Shown piece by piece: positions 48,456 through 60,551 of a stretch of 64,000 bases of DNA. A program made the translations under genes and the position numbers. The notes beneath the pieces were generated by a model. That model did not search any database. It was not told where the DNA came from and saw nothing but the letters and a program-made list of their open reading frames with translations. The DNA is from Kingdonia uniflora. Its lineage: Eukaryota > Streptophyta > Magnoliopsida > Ranunculales > Circaeasteraceae. How positions within the stretch are numbered: the stretch's first letter is position 1; every line of letters starts with the position of its first letter. The stretch covers positions 1,473,001-1,537,000 of the forward strand of contig JACGCM010001976.1 in the NCBI GenBank assembly GCA_014058105.1, written 5' to 3'.

Positions 48456-48734
48456 TACAGGTTATGCAGCTATTTCCTGGACTACTAAGGCAATATTACA
48501 GGACTGCTTAGATATGTTTAAATATTTTGTTGATATTTGTATTACTTTTAAGCCGCGAAGTGCGAACTCAGTCGCCCATGAGATTGCCGCTAGGCCCATG
48601 GGGGACAATTTTTGTATTACCTGGATTGATTCTCCGCCTATATGGTTGATGGGAGCTCTCCAGGGAGATAAGACTTCCTATGTAACCTCTTTTGATTATT
48701 AAGTTAAGGTTTACCAATCAAAAATAAAAATAAA
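48456..48734 (+). mobile_element. LINE 3'-end fragment with target duplication
   Basis: Encodes the last part of a LINE RNase H domain (FVDICITFKPRSANSVAHEI, then PPIWLMGAL) followed by an A-rich tail. The flanks AAAACACTATCATATAT at 48439-48455 and 48735-48751 are a perfect 17-bp target duplication. It is a severely 5'-truncated insertion, as usual for target-primed reverse transcription. Confidence 0.88.
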
Positions 48735-48751
48735 AAAACACTATCATATAT

Positions 48752-49319
48752 CATATTTCATATGAATAGAAGAAAGCAAGAGAAGAGGGCATTATATATA
48801 TCCTAAGAAATCTCTAAGATCAGAAGCTCCTTCCATAAATATCATCAGAATAATAAAAACAATTCTTTCTCTAAATTTAAAGATGTGAAAAAGCTTGAAC
48901 TCGATTTGGTCCAACAATGACGTACACTGATTATGCTTTCTCAACATAGCTAGACATTGTGTTAAGGTAAGAAATTAACACATCAATCAACTGTCGCTAC
49001 GTACTATTACAGTTAACAAGATGCTACTCTTATAAGGTAACACCATGTTACCGTTTGATATTGGAAAAACCACCATTTCAACTGGAATAACCTTTTTGGC
49101 ATTGCAGTTTGCTGTTATTATTAGATTAGCACCATGTCAATATTTCATAGCTGCCTTTCAAAAAGAAAAAACTAGATGGAGAGTTTATAGCAGTTCTCAA
49201 AGTATGCCTTTTCATCCTAGTTTTCTAGTGTGGGAGACCTTGATAGGGGCATGCCAGAAACATGAGAATATGGAGACATGGAACTTCACCTAATTGTACA
49301 GAGGACTATGAAAACAAGG
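48752..49319. other. Gene-poor region
   Basis: AT-rich DNA between the LINE fragment and repeat block B. A frame at about 49200-49290 reads FHPSFLVWETLIGACQKHEN, which looks like a scrap of a pentatricopeptide-repeat protein, but it is too short to annotate further. Confidence 0.4.
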
Positions 49320-51222
49320 GGAGATAATTTTTTACACTTTTGCTTTCATGCATGTAAGAGAACAGTAGTGACTATGAGTTAAGATTCGAGAGAGAGTTGG
49401 GTGTTTCAGAGTTAGGTGTAGAGGTTTCATTGTTTAGGGCAGATGTGGGTGAAGTAACAACACCAAGGCCATGGTCGAAGAAGGAGAAGGATTTCTCAGA
49501 AAATTGCCATTTAAGGAAAACAACTATGAGTTTAGAAGTTATTCAGCGAAACCTACTTACCATAAGTAGTAACTTAAAACATCAACCTTTAGATTTGGGA
49601 ATTAAGCACTAACTTGCACATGGAGCTCTCTTTATGCTCGAAAAAAAAGAAAAAAGAAAAAGAATACACTTGAGGATGTGAAGCAAAACCTATAGCTTTA
49701 GACAACACCATTGTTGACTGCCAGAGAAGAAGAGAGAGTTGCTTAGATTGTCCTAACCCTTTCTTTGTATAATTTTCTAAATTGTGTGAGTTTATATAGA
49801 CAAATTAAGAGGTTGCTAAAAGGAAAAATGGCAGTAGTAAAGAAAAATTTGAAATTAGAAAAGATCTATTACTAATACCAGCTAGTTGCTTTTCCAACAT
49901 AGTACGTACAATTTTAGAAGGGTTATAACTATGATTATGCAGGGCCTAAATGGGAGGTTTTACTCACATTTTCTAAAGCACCTCATGTGTGGAATCTGAA
50001 AATCACTTCTTTCATGCTTGAGCCTGGATTTGCATTTTCTAAAGCAGACTCGTAAGTGTTTATCCGAAGAGACTCCCACGAAGTCATTATCATACAAAAA
50101 TATTGATGACATTATCGTTACAAGTACATCTTTGTGACCTTGTTAATTGTAAACATTTTTATTCCTAAACTTCATAAGGCTTTTGACATAAGGATTTGGA
50201 ACTGTTTTACCTATTTTCTTGGAATGGAAGCTCATCGCTCTCCTTATCACCTCACCCTTACTCAAACCAAGTAAATGTTGTATCTACTCGAGGGGACAAA
50301 TATAATTGATGCCAAACCAATGTCCACGCCCGTTGCTTCAGGTGCTAAGACTATTTGATGGCAAACCTTTGTCCGATGGTTCATTTAGTCGCAACATAGT
50401 TGGTGTCTACAATACTTAACATTAACTAGACCCGTTATCACATATTTCGTAAATCAAGTATGGCAATTTATGCACAAACCCTCTTCTGTTCATCTTTCTG
50501 CGGTGAAGCATATCTTGCACTATTTAAAAGGTTTACTTGGCCTTGGAATTAAGTTTACAAAGAGTAGTGATTATTCTCTTCATGCTTTTTTGGATGCTGG
50601 TTGTTCCGATAATCGGCGCTCCATTACAGGGTATTGTATTTTCATCTTAGTCCAAATCTTATATGTTGGTCATCCAAGAAACAACCAACAGTCTCTCGAT
50701 CGAGAATGGAAGTAGAGAGTTTGATTTTATACAGGTTCAGTTTTTTGCTTTGGAATATTGGGGACTTCTCCTCGATACCCCATGTTACTTTGCAAAAATA
50801 TTAATACCACGTACTTGTTCCTTGATACAACATGTTGATATAGACTATCACTTTGTTTATCGAATGTTTTTTATTTATTTTATTGTACCACGTATTTGGA
50901 GTAAATATGATAATAACGCTAGAAACACTGTGCTTGTTCATTGAATGTATTTAATTGTATCAGTGTATCAAGAATTTACAAATGCATGTGATGAACACAA
51001 TTGTGTTCAACAAGACTTCTTCAAAAATATCTTAATTATCATACAGTTCTTGAAGTCAAGTTTAATTTAAATTTTACACAATTTTCTTGAAGAAAGTAGT
51101 GACAATTGTTGTAATCAGTCCAACTTTCATCGTTCTTACCTTCCGTTAGCTAGGTGATAGATAGGTCCTTACCTTATAAAATAAGTTACACTGGCTGAAA
51201 TACTTGTGATTAGAGTGATTAT
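49320..51222. repeat. Repeat block B: inverted partner of block A
   Basis: Runs from AATTTTTTACACTTTTGCTT through a single foldback arm (49320-49960), a Copia RT/RNase H fragment (49990-50715), and GAACACAATTGTGTTCAACA to GATTATATTTAGTGAATCAC. It matches block A in inverse orientation but lacks the 853-bp TRIM insertion, so it shows the empty site at 51110-51125. Confidence 0.85.
49990..50880 (+). pseudogene. Copia RT/RNase H fragment in block B
   Basis: Broken frames give SFMLEPGFAFSKADS, FIRRDSHEVIII (next to where YVDD should be, degenerate here), FLGMEAHRSPYHLTLTQTKY, DAKP.STPVASGAKT and the open frame 50470-50715 with MHKPSSVHLSAVKHILHYLK and DNRRSITGYCIF. It starts within RT and stops early in RNase H, so it is a fragment moved along with the repeat block. 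Confidence 0.8.
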
Positions 51223-51224
51223 AT

Positions 51225-51941
51225 TTAGTGAATCACTGGTGACCGTGAAGGTGTGAATAATTTCCGTGTACCCAGATCGGGGGTGGGATGTGAAGGGTTA
51301 CGCTCATACTCGAGACAAAGAAATGGTTCTTCAATTGTTAAGAGACCATGATTGAACCTACAAAGATCAATCCAGGACCTGTAGAGTGTAGACTGTAGAA
51401 CGCTACCTAAAATAGCATCAGACATGACAGTCCCCCCCATTGGAAGAAGAAATTAATGGTAATAAGAAGAGAGAACCTTCTGTTTTAATTTAACTACTTG
51501 GAACACCGTAAAATGGGAGCTCGCAGTAAATGGGAGCCTTTTGTGACTACTTTGAGAGGAATTAACTGTAGTCTGTAATCACAATTCAATTATAAATACT
51601 TTATATTACATTGAACCGTACTTAAATTAACTTTCAGCCTAATAGACACGGAATATTTCAGAAAATCGAATATGGGAACAAAATGGATCAAAACAAATTC
51701 CCCAGCTTGCCCTCCAAAAAAACAAGAGGATAAAATCAAGGTGGATCAAGTAATTACAGTCGATACAGACTATGCACCAGTATTCTATTTTGCTCAAGTT
51801 CGTAAGTTTACAACAAAGTAGCAAACATGGCCATGATTTCAAGATTACATAACACAAGGCATCAGCTGTGTACTTTGAAGCAAACCAGACGTGGAAACAA
51901 TCTAAGCAGTTCATCATGGCTTCGGCCCTACAAGATTAAAT
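51225..51941. other. Flank left of the Sirevirus-like element
   Basis: No gene recognised. A stretch with ACCCAGATCGGGGGTGGGAT (51270) may be a degenerate SINE or LINE end. The insertion site TAAAT is at 51937-51941. Confidence 0.4.
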
Positions 51942-53098
51942 TGAAACATCCATATTTGGAGTTTGTTTTATTCTGTGTTTAGAATATGTATCAGCACTTC
52001 CTCGTGGTTACTCGTCGTTAGAGATTGCATATGGAGCGTCTACAGCTAGACTGATACTGAACAGGTGCTTGGGTTTGTACTTCTTTGCTCTAAATGTCAA
52101 GCCCTTAGTATTTTACAGAGTATGAAAAAAAAGTGATGTCTTTTTGAGAAAAACAGGTCTCTGCTCGAACAGACTTTTGTTCTGTTCGAATAAAATATTG
52201 TTCGAATAAGAGTTAGTATTTATTCAAACATTTTTACTCAAAACTATGTTTGTTCGAATAGGATTTTGGTCATGTTCGAATAGATTATTTCTCAATTCGA
52301 ATACATTACCTGAGAACTTAGTTGTTTGAATAGGTTTTTGTTTTCTTCGAACAAAACTTGTTTTGTTCGAATAGACTCTTTCTCTATTCGAACAAATTGC
52401 CTCAGAACTTTATTTGTTTGAATAGAATATTGGTCTTGTTCGAATAGAAATTATTTTATTTGAATAAATTGTGTCTTTATTCGAACAGAGGTCAGGTTTT
52501 CAGTTTTCTTATAAAAGACATCCTTTCTTATTTCACTTTTCACCTCTTCCAAAACCTAATTTTTTTAGAGCTTGATATTTAGAGAGAAGAAAGATTTCAA
52601 CGAGCGACTCAATGCGAATTAAAACTCAAATTGAATCAATCGAAGATTGAGAAACTTAAATCCAATTTCAGATTTTGCGAGTTTGAGCAATTCAAGCTTT
52701 GAAGCTTTGGTGGGTTATCCGAGGTGAGGCGTTGCGAGAACGAAGGGCGTTGCGAGAATGTGTAATTGATTGCGAGGAGTTCAATTAGAAGAGAGGTAAC
52801 CACGGGATGTGCTTATCGAGTCTGTAAGTAATTGAATTCTTGTAATTTTGTTTTAATATTAGATTGTTTAGCTGTCGGGCGATTCGACAATGACCTGTAG
52901 GTTTTTCTCCTGAGAAAGGTTTCCCACAGGGTTAAAATTGTTTATTCATGTGCTTGATGTGCTTTTGCTTGTTGACACTAGATAATCAAATCAACTTGAA
53001 TTAGGCTAGGGTTAGACCATTAATTCAAGGATTTCAGACCTATTGATTTTGACCTAAATTAATTGAAATCGGTTAATCTCAAACGATTATTTATTTTA
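51942..53098 (+). repeat. Left LTR of the Sirevirus-like element
   Basis: 1157 bp, starting TGAAACATCC. U3 has about twelve TTCGAA-core motifs between 52160 and 52490. TTATAAAAGACATCC (52509) is a likely TATA region and GAGGTAACCACGGG (52794) is in the leader-like part. Confidence 0.9.
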
Positions 53099-53100
53099 AT

Positions 53101-53112
53101 TGGTTTCAGAGC
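53101..53112 (+). other. Primer binding site of the Sirevirus-like element
   Basis: TGGTTTCAGAGC differs by one base from the tRNA-Met type TGGTATCAGAGC and lies two bases after the LTR. Confidence 0.85.
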
Positions 53113-53180
53113 GGCCACACTTCGAGGATTAACAACCTGAGCGTGGATTCTAACTTAATTGCTTGAGAATAATATATTCT

Positions 53181-55113
53181 GAAAGATTTGGAGGTCCCAT
53201 AAATCGTCTGCCCCTCTTCGATGGCAAAAACTATCCTTATTGGAAGGTCTGAATGGTTGCATTCTTACAAGCACTCGAAGAAGATGTCTGGATTGCAATC
53301 GAGGATGGATGGGCGTACCTTACCATGATGAAATGAATGAGTGATGAATCTGAAGAGGTCCTTAAGCCTAAGAATCTATGGTCTAAGGATGAAAATGAAG
53401 TTGTTAGTTATAATAATAAGGGTCACAATACTATTTTTATGGCTGTGAGCTCAAGTGAGTTTCGACACATATCTGCTTATAGCACTTCGAAAGAAGCTTG
53501 GGACATATTAGTTCAAAAACACGAAGGCGACGATACAGTTAAGGAAAGAAAATTTCAAATGCTCACCTCACTATTTGAGAATATTTGAATGGATGAGAAT
53601 GAACCCTTTGATGAGTTCTATGCGAGACTAAGTGACATTGTCAATACTAGTGTCGCATTAGGTGCAGCTTACTCAGATGTTCAAATTATTCGCAAAGTTC
53701 TAAGATCTCTTCCTAAGAGTTTTAGATCCAGACGTAATACTATCGAGGAAGCTCGGGATCTTAAGAAAATGAAACCATATACATTAGCTGGAAAATTGTG
53801 AACTTTTGAACTCGAGATGAAAATGGAAAACCCTGAGAAGAACAAGAATGTTTCTTTTAAATCTTCATCTTAATCTTCTTCTTCTAAGGATACCAAAGAA
53901 GTTGGCAACTCATCTGATTTAAGTAATGATGATGGGTCCGATATGGATTCACAGATTACCTCTATAAGCAACCAGCTTAAAAACCTTGTGAAAAAATGTT
54001 AATTTCAAAATCAGGGGCAATCAGTGAATTACAAGTCGCGAACTCATGATTAACTTAAATTGAATAACCAGCAGACCAACCTTGACACTGACCTAAATCA
54101 AGTTGAATATTATAAGTGTCACAAGTTTGGTCATTATTCTCACAGTTGTCCCAATTAGAAATCTGGAACTAATCACAATGATATGAACATTAGTGTTACT
54201 TGGGATGATAGTGATGATGAAAATAATAATAATAAGGATAATCCCCAAGTAGTTGAGAATTGACAATATTGCGCATATCCTGCTTTTCTAAATTGTAGTA
54301 ATGATAACTTTGATGTTTTTGAACTTGAGAATTCTATTGAAAGTCAAAGTGATCATGAAAATAATGAGTTTGAGGACCTGAATCTTAAAGTCTTGTATTC
54401 TCAGACTTTTGCAAAGTGTATTAAACTTGGTAAACTTAACAAAGTCTTGAAGGAGCAAATTAAAACACTCACGCGTGAACTTTAAGAAAAAACTGTGAAT
54501 ACAAGTCAAGAGATAAAAATATTTGAAGATGAGAAACAAGGCCTCTATGACAAGGTTATGACTTTAGATAAAGGAGTTAATGATGCGAAGGAGAAAATGA
54601 AATCAACTTTGGACGAACTACATACGGCCAAACTTGATTTAGTTTTATCTAAGCAGAAACTTGAAATTTTTTGTCATGGAGCAAAAAATATTGATAAGAT
54701 GTTATGTATAGGGAAAACAAATACTGATAACAGGGGTCTAGGATATGAGGAACATATCTCTAATGCCAAGACTCCTCAAGTCACAAAATTCGTCAAAGTA
54801 ATTGTTAATATATCATTGCCCAAACATAATATAATATTTTCTACTCGTAATCAAGCCAAAAGGTTCTCGTAATCTCATATTTATTATTGTGGAATATGTG
54901 GTCGAAAGGGTCATATTGCGTCTTATTGTTGATTTGTTGGATCCTAACAATCATATGTTCGGCCATTCTATGGGCAAAGATATAACTCAAATGTGATTAC
55001 TACTAATGTGAAAAATGAGAATCTAAGTAGATGGTTTGCTCAAGAAACATCACCTCGGAAGGTTAGTCGGGCAGTTTGGGTACGAAAGGATGACTTGTCG
55101 CCACAAATAAGGT
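53181..55113 (+). pseudogene. Broken Sirevirus-type gag
   Basis: Starts near RFGGPINRLPLFDGKNYPYW. The gag core follows in two pieces (53337-53588 and 53589-53801) with EAWDILVQKHEGDDTVKERK, then FDEFYARLSDIVN and VLRSLPKSFRSRR, split by TGA where an Arg codon (CGA) is likely. Next come a Ser/Asp-rich linker, a first CCHC knuckle C-H-K-F-G-H-Y-S-H-S-C (about 54113-54150), a coiled coil (54495-54680: KQGLYDKVMTLDKGVNDAKE), a second knuckle CGICGRKGHIASYC (54888-54929) and VWVRKDDLSP just before where protease should start. The long gag with a coiled coil is characteristic of Sireviruses. At least ten in-frame stops make it inactive. Confidence 0.85.
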
Positions 55114-57093
55114 AATGAATATCAACTGAGACGGGTTATCAGTATGCTCAATTGATTAGGTACGTTTCTTACCTTGTCTTATTTTGTTTTTATTTTTATT
55201 TTTATTTTTAGGACAGTAGGGTACTATTTTGTTTTTATTTGCACTTTGCACTTTAAGAACTTTTGTATGTAGAATATTCTTGCTAGACTTGGACTGTGTT
55301 TTTGTGTTATATTCATTCATGGGATAATTATTTGGTAAAATTACATTTCACAATAGTCATTGATCATCTTGTTTAAACTAAAAGCTCATCGTGATTAGAA
55401 CCACGTGAGAATAGCTGTAAAGACTTCGTACCTAATGTTATGTGAGGATCTAGCCTTTTTACAAGCTTCGAGTGTTATTTCATAAATTATTTCCAGATTA
55501 AACATTTTTTTTCCTGATCTTATTTTTAATAATTAATTATCGATGGTAACTTCAAGTTCAAGTTAGTCTAATAGGACATTCTTTATACTTGATTCGAGAT
55601 GAAAAAAATATTATGTGAGACCGAAGATATGATAATAGGTTTTTTATTGTTGCACCTTTTTTTTGCCTTCGTCTATGCTTACCCAAATTTTTATCCGTTT
55701 GCAGCCCTTTTGTGCCTTAAAATATGCCATTTGTTTTATATCCAACTCCTTTTAACCCATTAGTTCTGAGACTTTTCAGTAAAATAAAAGTGAAAGAAGG
55801 AGTGAAACCATGTGGTTTAAGTGTGGAAAGATGGATAGAAAAATACAGTATCCCTAATGTTTTTGCCAGTATATCAATCAGAGTCTTGCTGAAAAAAAGA
55901 AAAAGAAGAGAAGATGCATTATTTTCAATGTGTACTCAATAAAGAGAAAGAAGGACGGGAGGTGAACTCAATTTAAAGAAAGAGGGGGAGAAAGTATAAA
56001 CTGTAGTCTCAGAATACCAACAAAGCACCTACTCCGTCATGTCCCTTCCCTTTCCTACATTATAACCTTTTCAAAATCTGTTTGATTTTGAGTTTAGCGC
56101 AGTCAGTTTAATGGAGATGAAAGATATGGATTCTATGTTAGTTATCTTGACATCATCTATGACAATTGATTTCTTGTCCGTGAGATCTTTTAATTTACAG
56201 TGTGCAGTTTATTTGATGAAATTTAAATATTTTTATTCACATGCTCATATTCATATTTTACACATAGTGCTTGCTAGTCAATTCTCAATGATTTTTGAGT
56301 GACCACTATCGTGAGGCCTAAATTAAAACAACTTTCCAATATAGTATTCTAACTGTAGATGAGTAATACGTTGAAAACTGGGTATCCATTTGACTATGCA
56401 CACACACACACTAAGTAATTCATTTAGTGATTATTTTATAACACATGAGCGATGTCTTGGTCTTTATAGAATATTTTAGATTTATTGCATTTCTATCATG
56501 CCTTGTGTTTAGGGGAGTGTTGTCTTCTTTTGCTTACTCATTTATGAGACACTCCCCATGTGTGTTTTCATTTTATTTCATTTTAAGGGGGCTGCTATTA
56601 ATTTGAGGGTGAGATACATCTTATTTTGGGGTATTGGTGTTTAGTGTTTTCCGAACTACATGTTCGTTTTGTTTAGTTTGACTTTTTGAGTATCCTAACA
56701 GTCTATCTTTTTAGAATATTTGCTCTGACATTTGTTAGTATATATTTCTCATCTATTTTGTGTTTAACTCATTCAGTGACTGTTATACATTTTGTTCTAC
56801 TGGTTTGCTTCTCCTTTTATTTGCTATTTACCCTTTGTTCATCTGTGCCAAAAAGGGTGAGAGATGATCCTGACATGTAAGCCAGGTAAGTTATGTTTTT
56901 TTTTTGGATCTCTTATTTTATTTGAACGGTTACGTGATGTATCTTGTTTAGTGTGCAGGGATTCCAGAGTATATGCTATAGGATGAAAGTAGAGCTTTGA
57001 GTATGGATGTTCAGTGATTGAGGCAGTCCATCGAGTTGTCTTTTTATTTCTTATAGTTCTAGTTTTGACACGAAATGAACCAAAGAGGGAGAT
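55114..57093 (+). other. Pol-less interior of the Sirevirus-like element
   Basis: About 2 kb without any recognisable enzymatic motif. Near the right LTR, CATCTGTGCCAAAAAGGGTG (56839-56858) resembles the extra polypurine tracts repeated upstream of Sirevirus 3' LTRs. The final tract is CAAAGAGGGAGAT at 57081-57093. The short frames here (55724-55942, 56686-56880) match nothing known to me. Confidence 0.6.
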
Positions 57094-58271
57094 TTAAACA
57101 TCCATATTTGGAGTTTGTTTCATTCCGTGTCTAAAATAGGTGTCAACACTTCCTCGTGGTTACTCGTCGTCAGAGATTGCATATGGAGCGTCTACAGCTA
57201 GATTGACACTGAACAGGTGCGTGGGTTTGTACCTCTTTGCTCTAAATGTCAAGCCCTTAGTATTTTATAGAGTATGAAAAAAAAATGATGTCTTTTTAAG
57301 AAAAATAGGTCTCTGTTCGAACATACTTTTGTTCTGTTTGATTAAGATCTTGTTCGAATAAGAGTTAGTATCTATTCCAACATTTTCACTCAGAACTATG
57401 TTTGTTCGAATAGGATTTTGGTCATGTTCGAATAAAATTTGTTCTATTCGAATAAACTATTTTTATGTTCTAATACATTACCTGAGAACTTAGTTGTTCG
57501 AAAAGGTTTTTGTTCTCTTGGAACAAAACAAGTTTTGTTCGAATAGACTCTTTCTCTATTCGAACAAATTGCCTCAAAACTTTATTTGTTCGAATAGGAT
57601 CTTGGTCTTGTTCGAATAGAAATTATTCTATTTGAATAGACTTTGTCTTTATCCGAACAGAGGTCGGGTTTTTCAGTTTTCTTATAAAAGATATCATTTT
57701 TTATTTTACTTTTCACCTCTTCCAAAACCTAATTTTTCCAGAGCTTGATATTTAGAGAAAAAAGAGATTTCAACGAACGATTCAATGCAAAGCAAAACTC
57801 AAATTGAATCAATCAAAGATTGAGAAACCTAAATCCAATTTCAGATTTTGTGAGTTTGAGCGAATCAAGTTTTGAAGCATTAGTGCGTTATCCGAGGTGA
57901 GGCATTGCGAGAACTAAGGGCGTTGCGAGAACGTAGAATTAATTACGAGGAGTTCAATTAGAAGAGAGGTAACCACGGAATGCGCTTATCGAGTCTGTAA
58001 GTAATTGAATTATTGTAATTTTGTTTTAATATTAGATTGTTTAGCTGTCGGGCGATTCGGCAGCGACCTGCAGATTATTCTCCTGATAAAAGTTTCCCAT
58101 AGGGTTAAAATTATTTGCTCTTGTGCTTGATGTGTTTTTGCTTGTTGACACTAGATAATCGAATCAACTTGAATTAGGCTAGGGTTACACCATTAATTCA
58201 AGGATTTTGGACCTATTGATTTTGACCTAAATTAATCGAAATCAGTTAATCTCAAGTGATTATTTATTTCA
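57094..58271 (+). repeat. Right LTR of the Sirevirus-like element
   Basis: 1178 bp, starting TTAAACATCC (TG changed to TT) and ending TTATTTCA. It closely follows the left LTR, with scattered substitutions and short indels, so the insertion is of middle age. Confidence 0.9.
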
Positions 58272-58525
58272 TAAATTACCGGTTACAACTTGTTCAATCA
58301 AAATCACACTACGGTGCCATTTTGGTCTTTTGTTTAAACATTTCTATTTGATTATCAAAAATGAACTCGGAATGATTAAATGCGTGTAATCATCACAACC
58401 CCATACCTTAATCCAAATCTGTTGACATCGAGCATTATCAGAGTGCTGGAACATGATCTAGCGCCTCATCACTCACTCCAACAATTCTAAACAAGCTGCA
58501 GCATCAAATCGAGCACATGAGTAAG

Positions 58526-58962
58526 AGCATGGGCAGTAGCCTGGCTAAGTTAGTAAGCCACGTAGACATAAATTTAGGAAAAATATGATATGTAGCTAGA
58601 GGTAAAAAAAATGTCCTTTTTAGGGTGAGGATGGATGTCAGTTTTATTTTTAATAAATAAAATAAAATTGAGCTCCAATTCAATTGGCGCCAACATTTTT
58701 AAATTTTAATAATAATAATACACTGTGCCAATTCAATTGGCGCAGTTAAATATTAAAAAAAATGAAATATTTTTTTAATATTAATTTTTTTTAATAATTT
58801 ATTTTGCCTGGCCCACTGACACTCTGACATAAATCGGGTCGCCACAGATAGCCATTGATTTTCTTGAAATAACCGAGATTTGAGCGATAACTAGCCTGAA
58901 AAAGGGGTTTTTAACAAGTTTGGATCGCTAACATAGCGATAACTATCCTGTTGCTCATGCTC
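58526..58962. mobile_element. Tourist-like MITE
   Basis: The ends GAGCATGGGCAGTAGCCTGG and (reverse complement) GAGCATGAGCAACAGGATAG are inverted repeats, flanked on both sides by TAA (58523-58525, 58963-58965), the PIF/Harbinger-type 3-bp target duplication. The non-coding 437-bp interior contains CCAATTCAATTGGCGC twice (58675 and 58728), itself nearly palindromic. Confidence 0.88.
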
Positions 58963-58965
58963 TAA

Positions 58966-59590
58966 CATGGTAGCCGGGGGAATCATAAGATAGAAAATGA
59001 GTTTAGTGCTTCTAGCAGAGACCCTACCTAAACGAATACATAAGCTGTATTGTAAGACTGCCTTGTGGGCCATGAAATTCTCAATATGCATGTAGTCAAT
59101 TCCTTTCTAATAATATTGGAGGTTAGCACCAAGTTAGTAACTTAGTAAGACTAGGTACATGAATACAATAGGAGAAAAGTTTAAGTTAGATTCAGATATT
59201 GCATCCACATGGCTGTCTAAATATTCGGTAGACGTATACGTAAAATCGTAAAACACTTATACCAATTTAGTCTACACATCGTTACATCTTCTTTATTTAT
59301 GAGTCTGGATTTGTTTTAAATTTTGAAGTTCCCATGCTGAATAGATCTAATGTAAAACCTCGAACAACTAAAATCAAAGTTACACCACTTTCTCAATAAC
59401 AACTAAAATCAAAGTTACACCACTCTCTCCATATATTTCTCCTAACCAATCCAATTAGAAACTAACTACAGCTAAAACTCCTAACAATTGAAGCCTAACC
59501 TCTCCAGCAATACAAGAAATAAAGTACATAAAGTAAAAATAGCTTGAGACGGGTGGTAAACAATCCAATTAGGGATGTGCCACGTCAAAC
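58966..59590. other. Gene-poor region
   Basis: AT-rich. Contains one 35-bp tandem duplication (AACAACTAAAATCAAAGTTA at 59363 and 59398). No gene. Confidence 0.5.
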
Positions 59591-59594
59591 CCTC

Positions 59595-60400
59595 CATCTG
59601 AGAAAATTTCTTCAACAAAATCAAAGAGGCGGTATTTCAGACGACTTGCACACAAATATGGTGTATATCCCGTCCTCATCTTGGTCTTCGTCTTGTAGAA
59701 CTCGCTGAACAGTAGCTATAACTCTCTCACGCATCCCATCCACAATAAAACCAACCTTCTTCGCAAACGCGGGACAACCACGTTTCTGGTGTCCAGGCTT
59801 CCCACATCCATAACAGTTACCAAGAACATAAGTACGCGGCGCAGTGACTGTTGGAATAGCTAGAGCTAATGCTATATGTGCTAGAGTTGGTGGACGAGAA
59901 TGTGCCTGTAGCTCGCTTGCCTGTTTGGCTAACTGTACAACCTCTGATAAACAGTAAGGCTATCATCTCCTGAAGTTTCTTCGTTAGACCACCTTTGTAC
60001 CTGCTGACCCATTGTTGTTCAGTATCTTGGAGTCGTGCACATGACTCAAAAAGATAAAAAATATCCGTGTAATCGTCAATAAAAGAAAGACCCATCTTTA
60101 AAGCTTAGAGCTTCCAGAACACAATCTCGTCGTAGTTCATAGGAATGAACATCTCTTTTATTTCCCGTCGCATCTTCGACCACTCTGTAATGTACGACTA
60201 ACTAGCTGAACGCCTAGACTGTTGCACACAATTCTACCATATAAGAGCATACCCTGAGAGACAAAACTCCACAATAACAACCTGTTTCGGGTCCCCATAC
60301 TGTTTGTACTTGAAAGCCCAATTGACCTTGCTTAACCAGTCAGTCAATGAAGGTACCGACATCTGATTTACTGTTAAACTCTGGCATCATCAGATGCAGG
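59595..60400 (-). pseudogene. Ty3-type retrotransposon gag relic
   Basis: The minus strand reads, in broken frames, VGTFID.LVKQGQLGFQVQTV, MRREIKEMFIPMNYDE (about 60170), MGLSFIDDYTDIFYLFESCA and QWVSRYKGGLTKKLQEMI (60095-59960): the Retrotrans_gag pattern. A CCHC knuckle with NCYGCGKPGHQKRGCPAFAK follows at about 59815-59755. The sequence then runs on to about 59600 without a protease motif. Stops and frame changes show it is dead. Confidence 0.7.
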
Positions 60401-60551
60401 TCATGTGTTTGTTTGGTAATTATTCTGGCCACAAGATAGGAGGTTTATCTAGAGACAAAGAGAGGTTGGGATTGAGTTTAAAGCCCTTCGGATTATAACT
60501 CCAATCTAGATGGTATAGATGGGTGGAAGAGATTCAATCATGCTAATGGTA

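Larger units (their letters stand above)
51942..58271 (+). mobile_element. Sirevirus-like (Copia) LTR element with gag only
   Basis: Long LTRs (51942-53098 and 57094-58271) bound a 4.0-kb interior; identical TAAAT flanks (51937-51941 and 58272-58276) show a single insertion. The primer site TGGTTTCAGAGC (53101) and polypurine tract CAAAGAGGGAGAT (57081-57093) are in place. The interior has a long Sirevirus-type gag with two zinc knuckles and a coiled coil, full of stops. No protease, integrase, RT or RNase H is detectable in the remaining 2 kb, so pol was deleted. The solo LTR at 2813-3941 belongs to the same family. Confidence 0.9.

Noticed and set aside
49200..49295. PPR-protein-like peptide FHPSFLVWETLIGACQKHEN
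   Set aside because: Only about 20 residues and no repeat continuation on either side; too little to call a gene.
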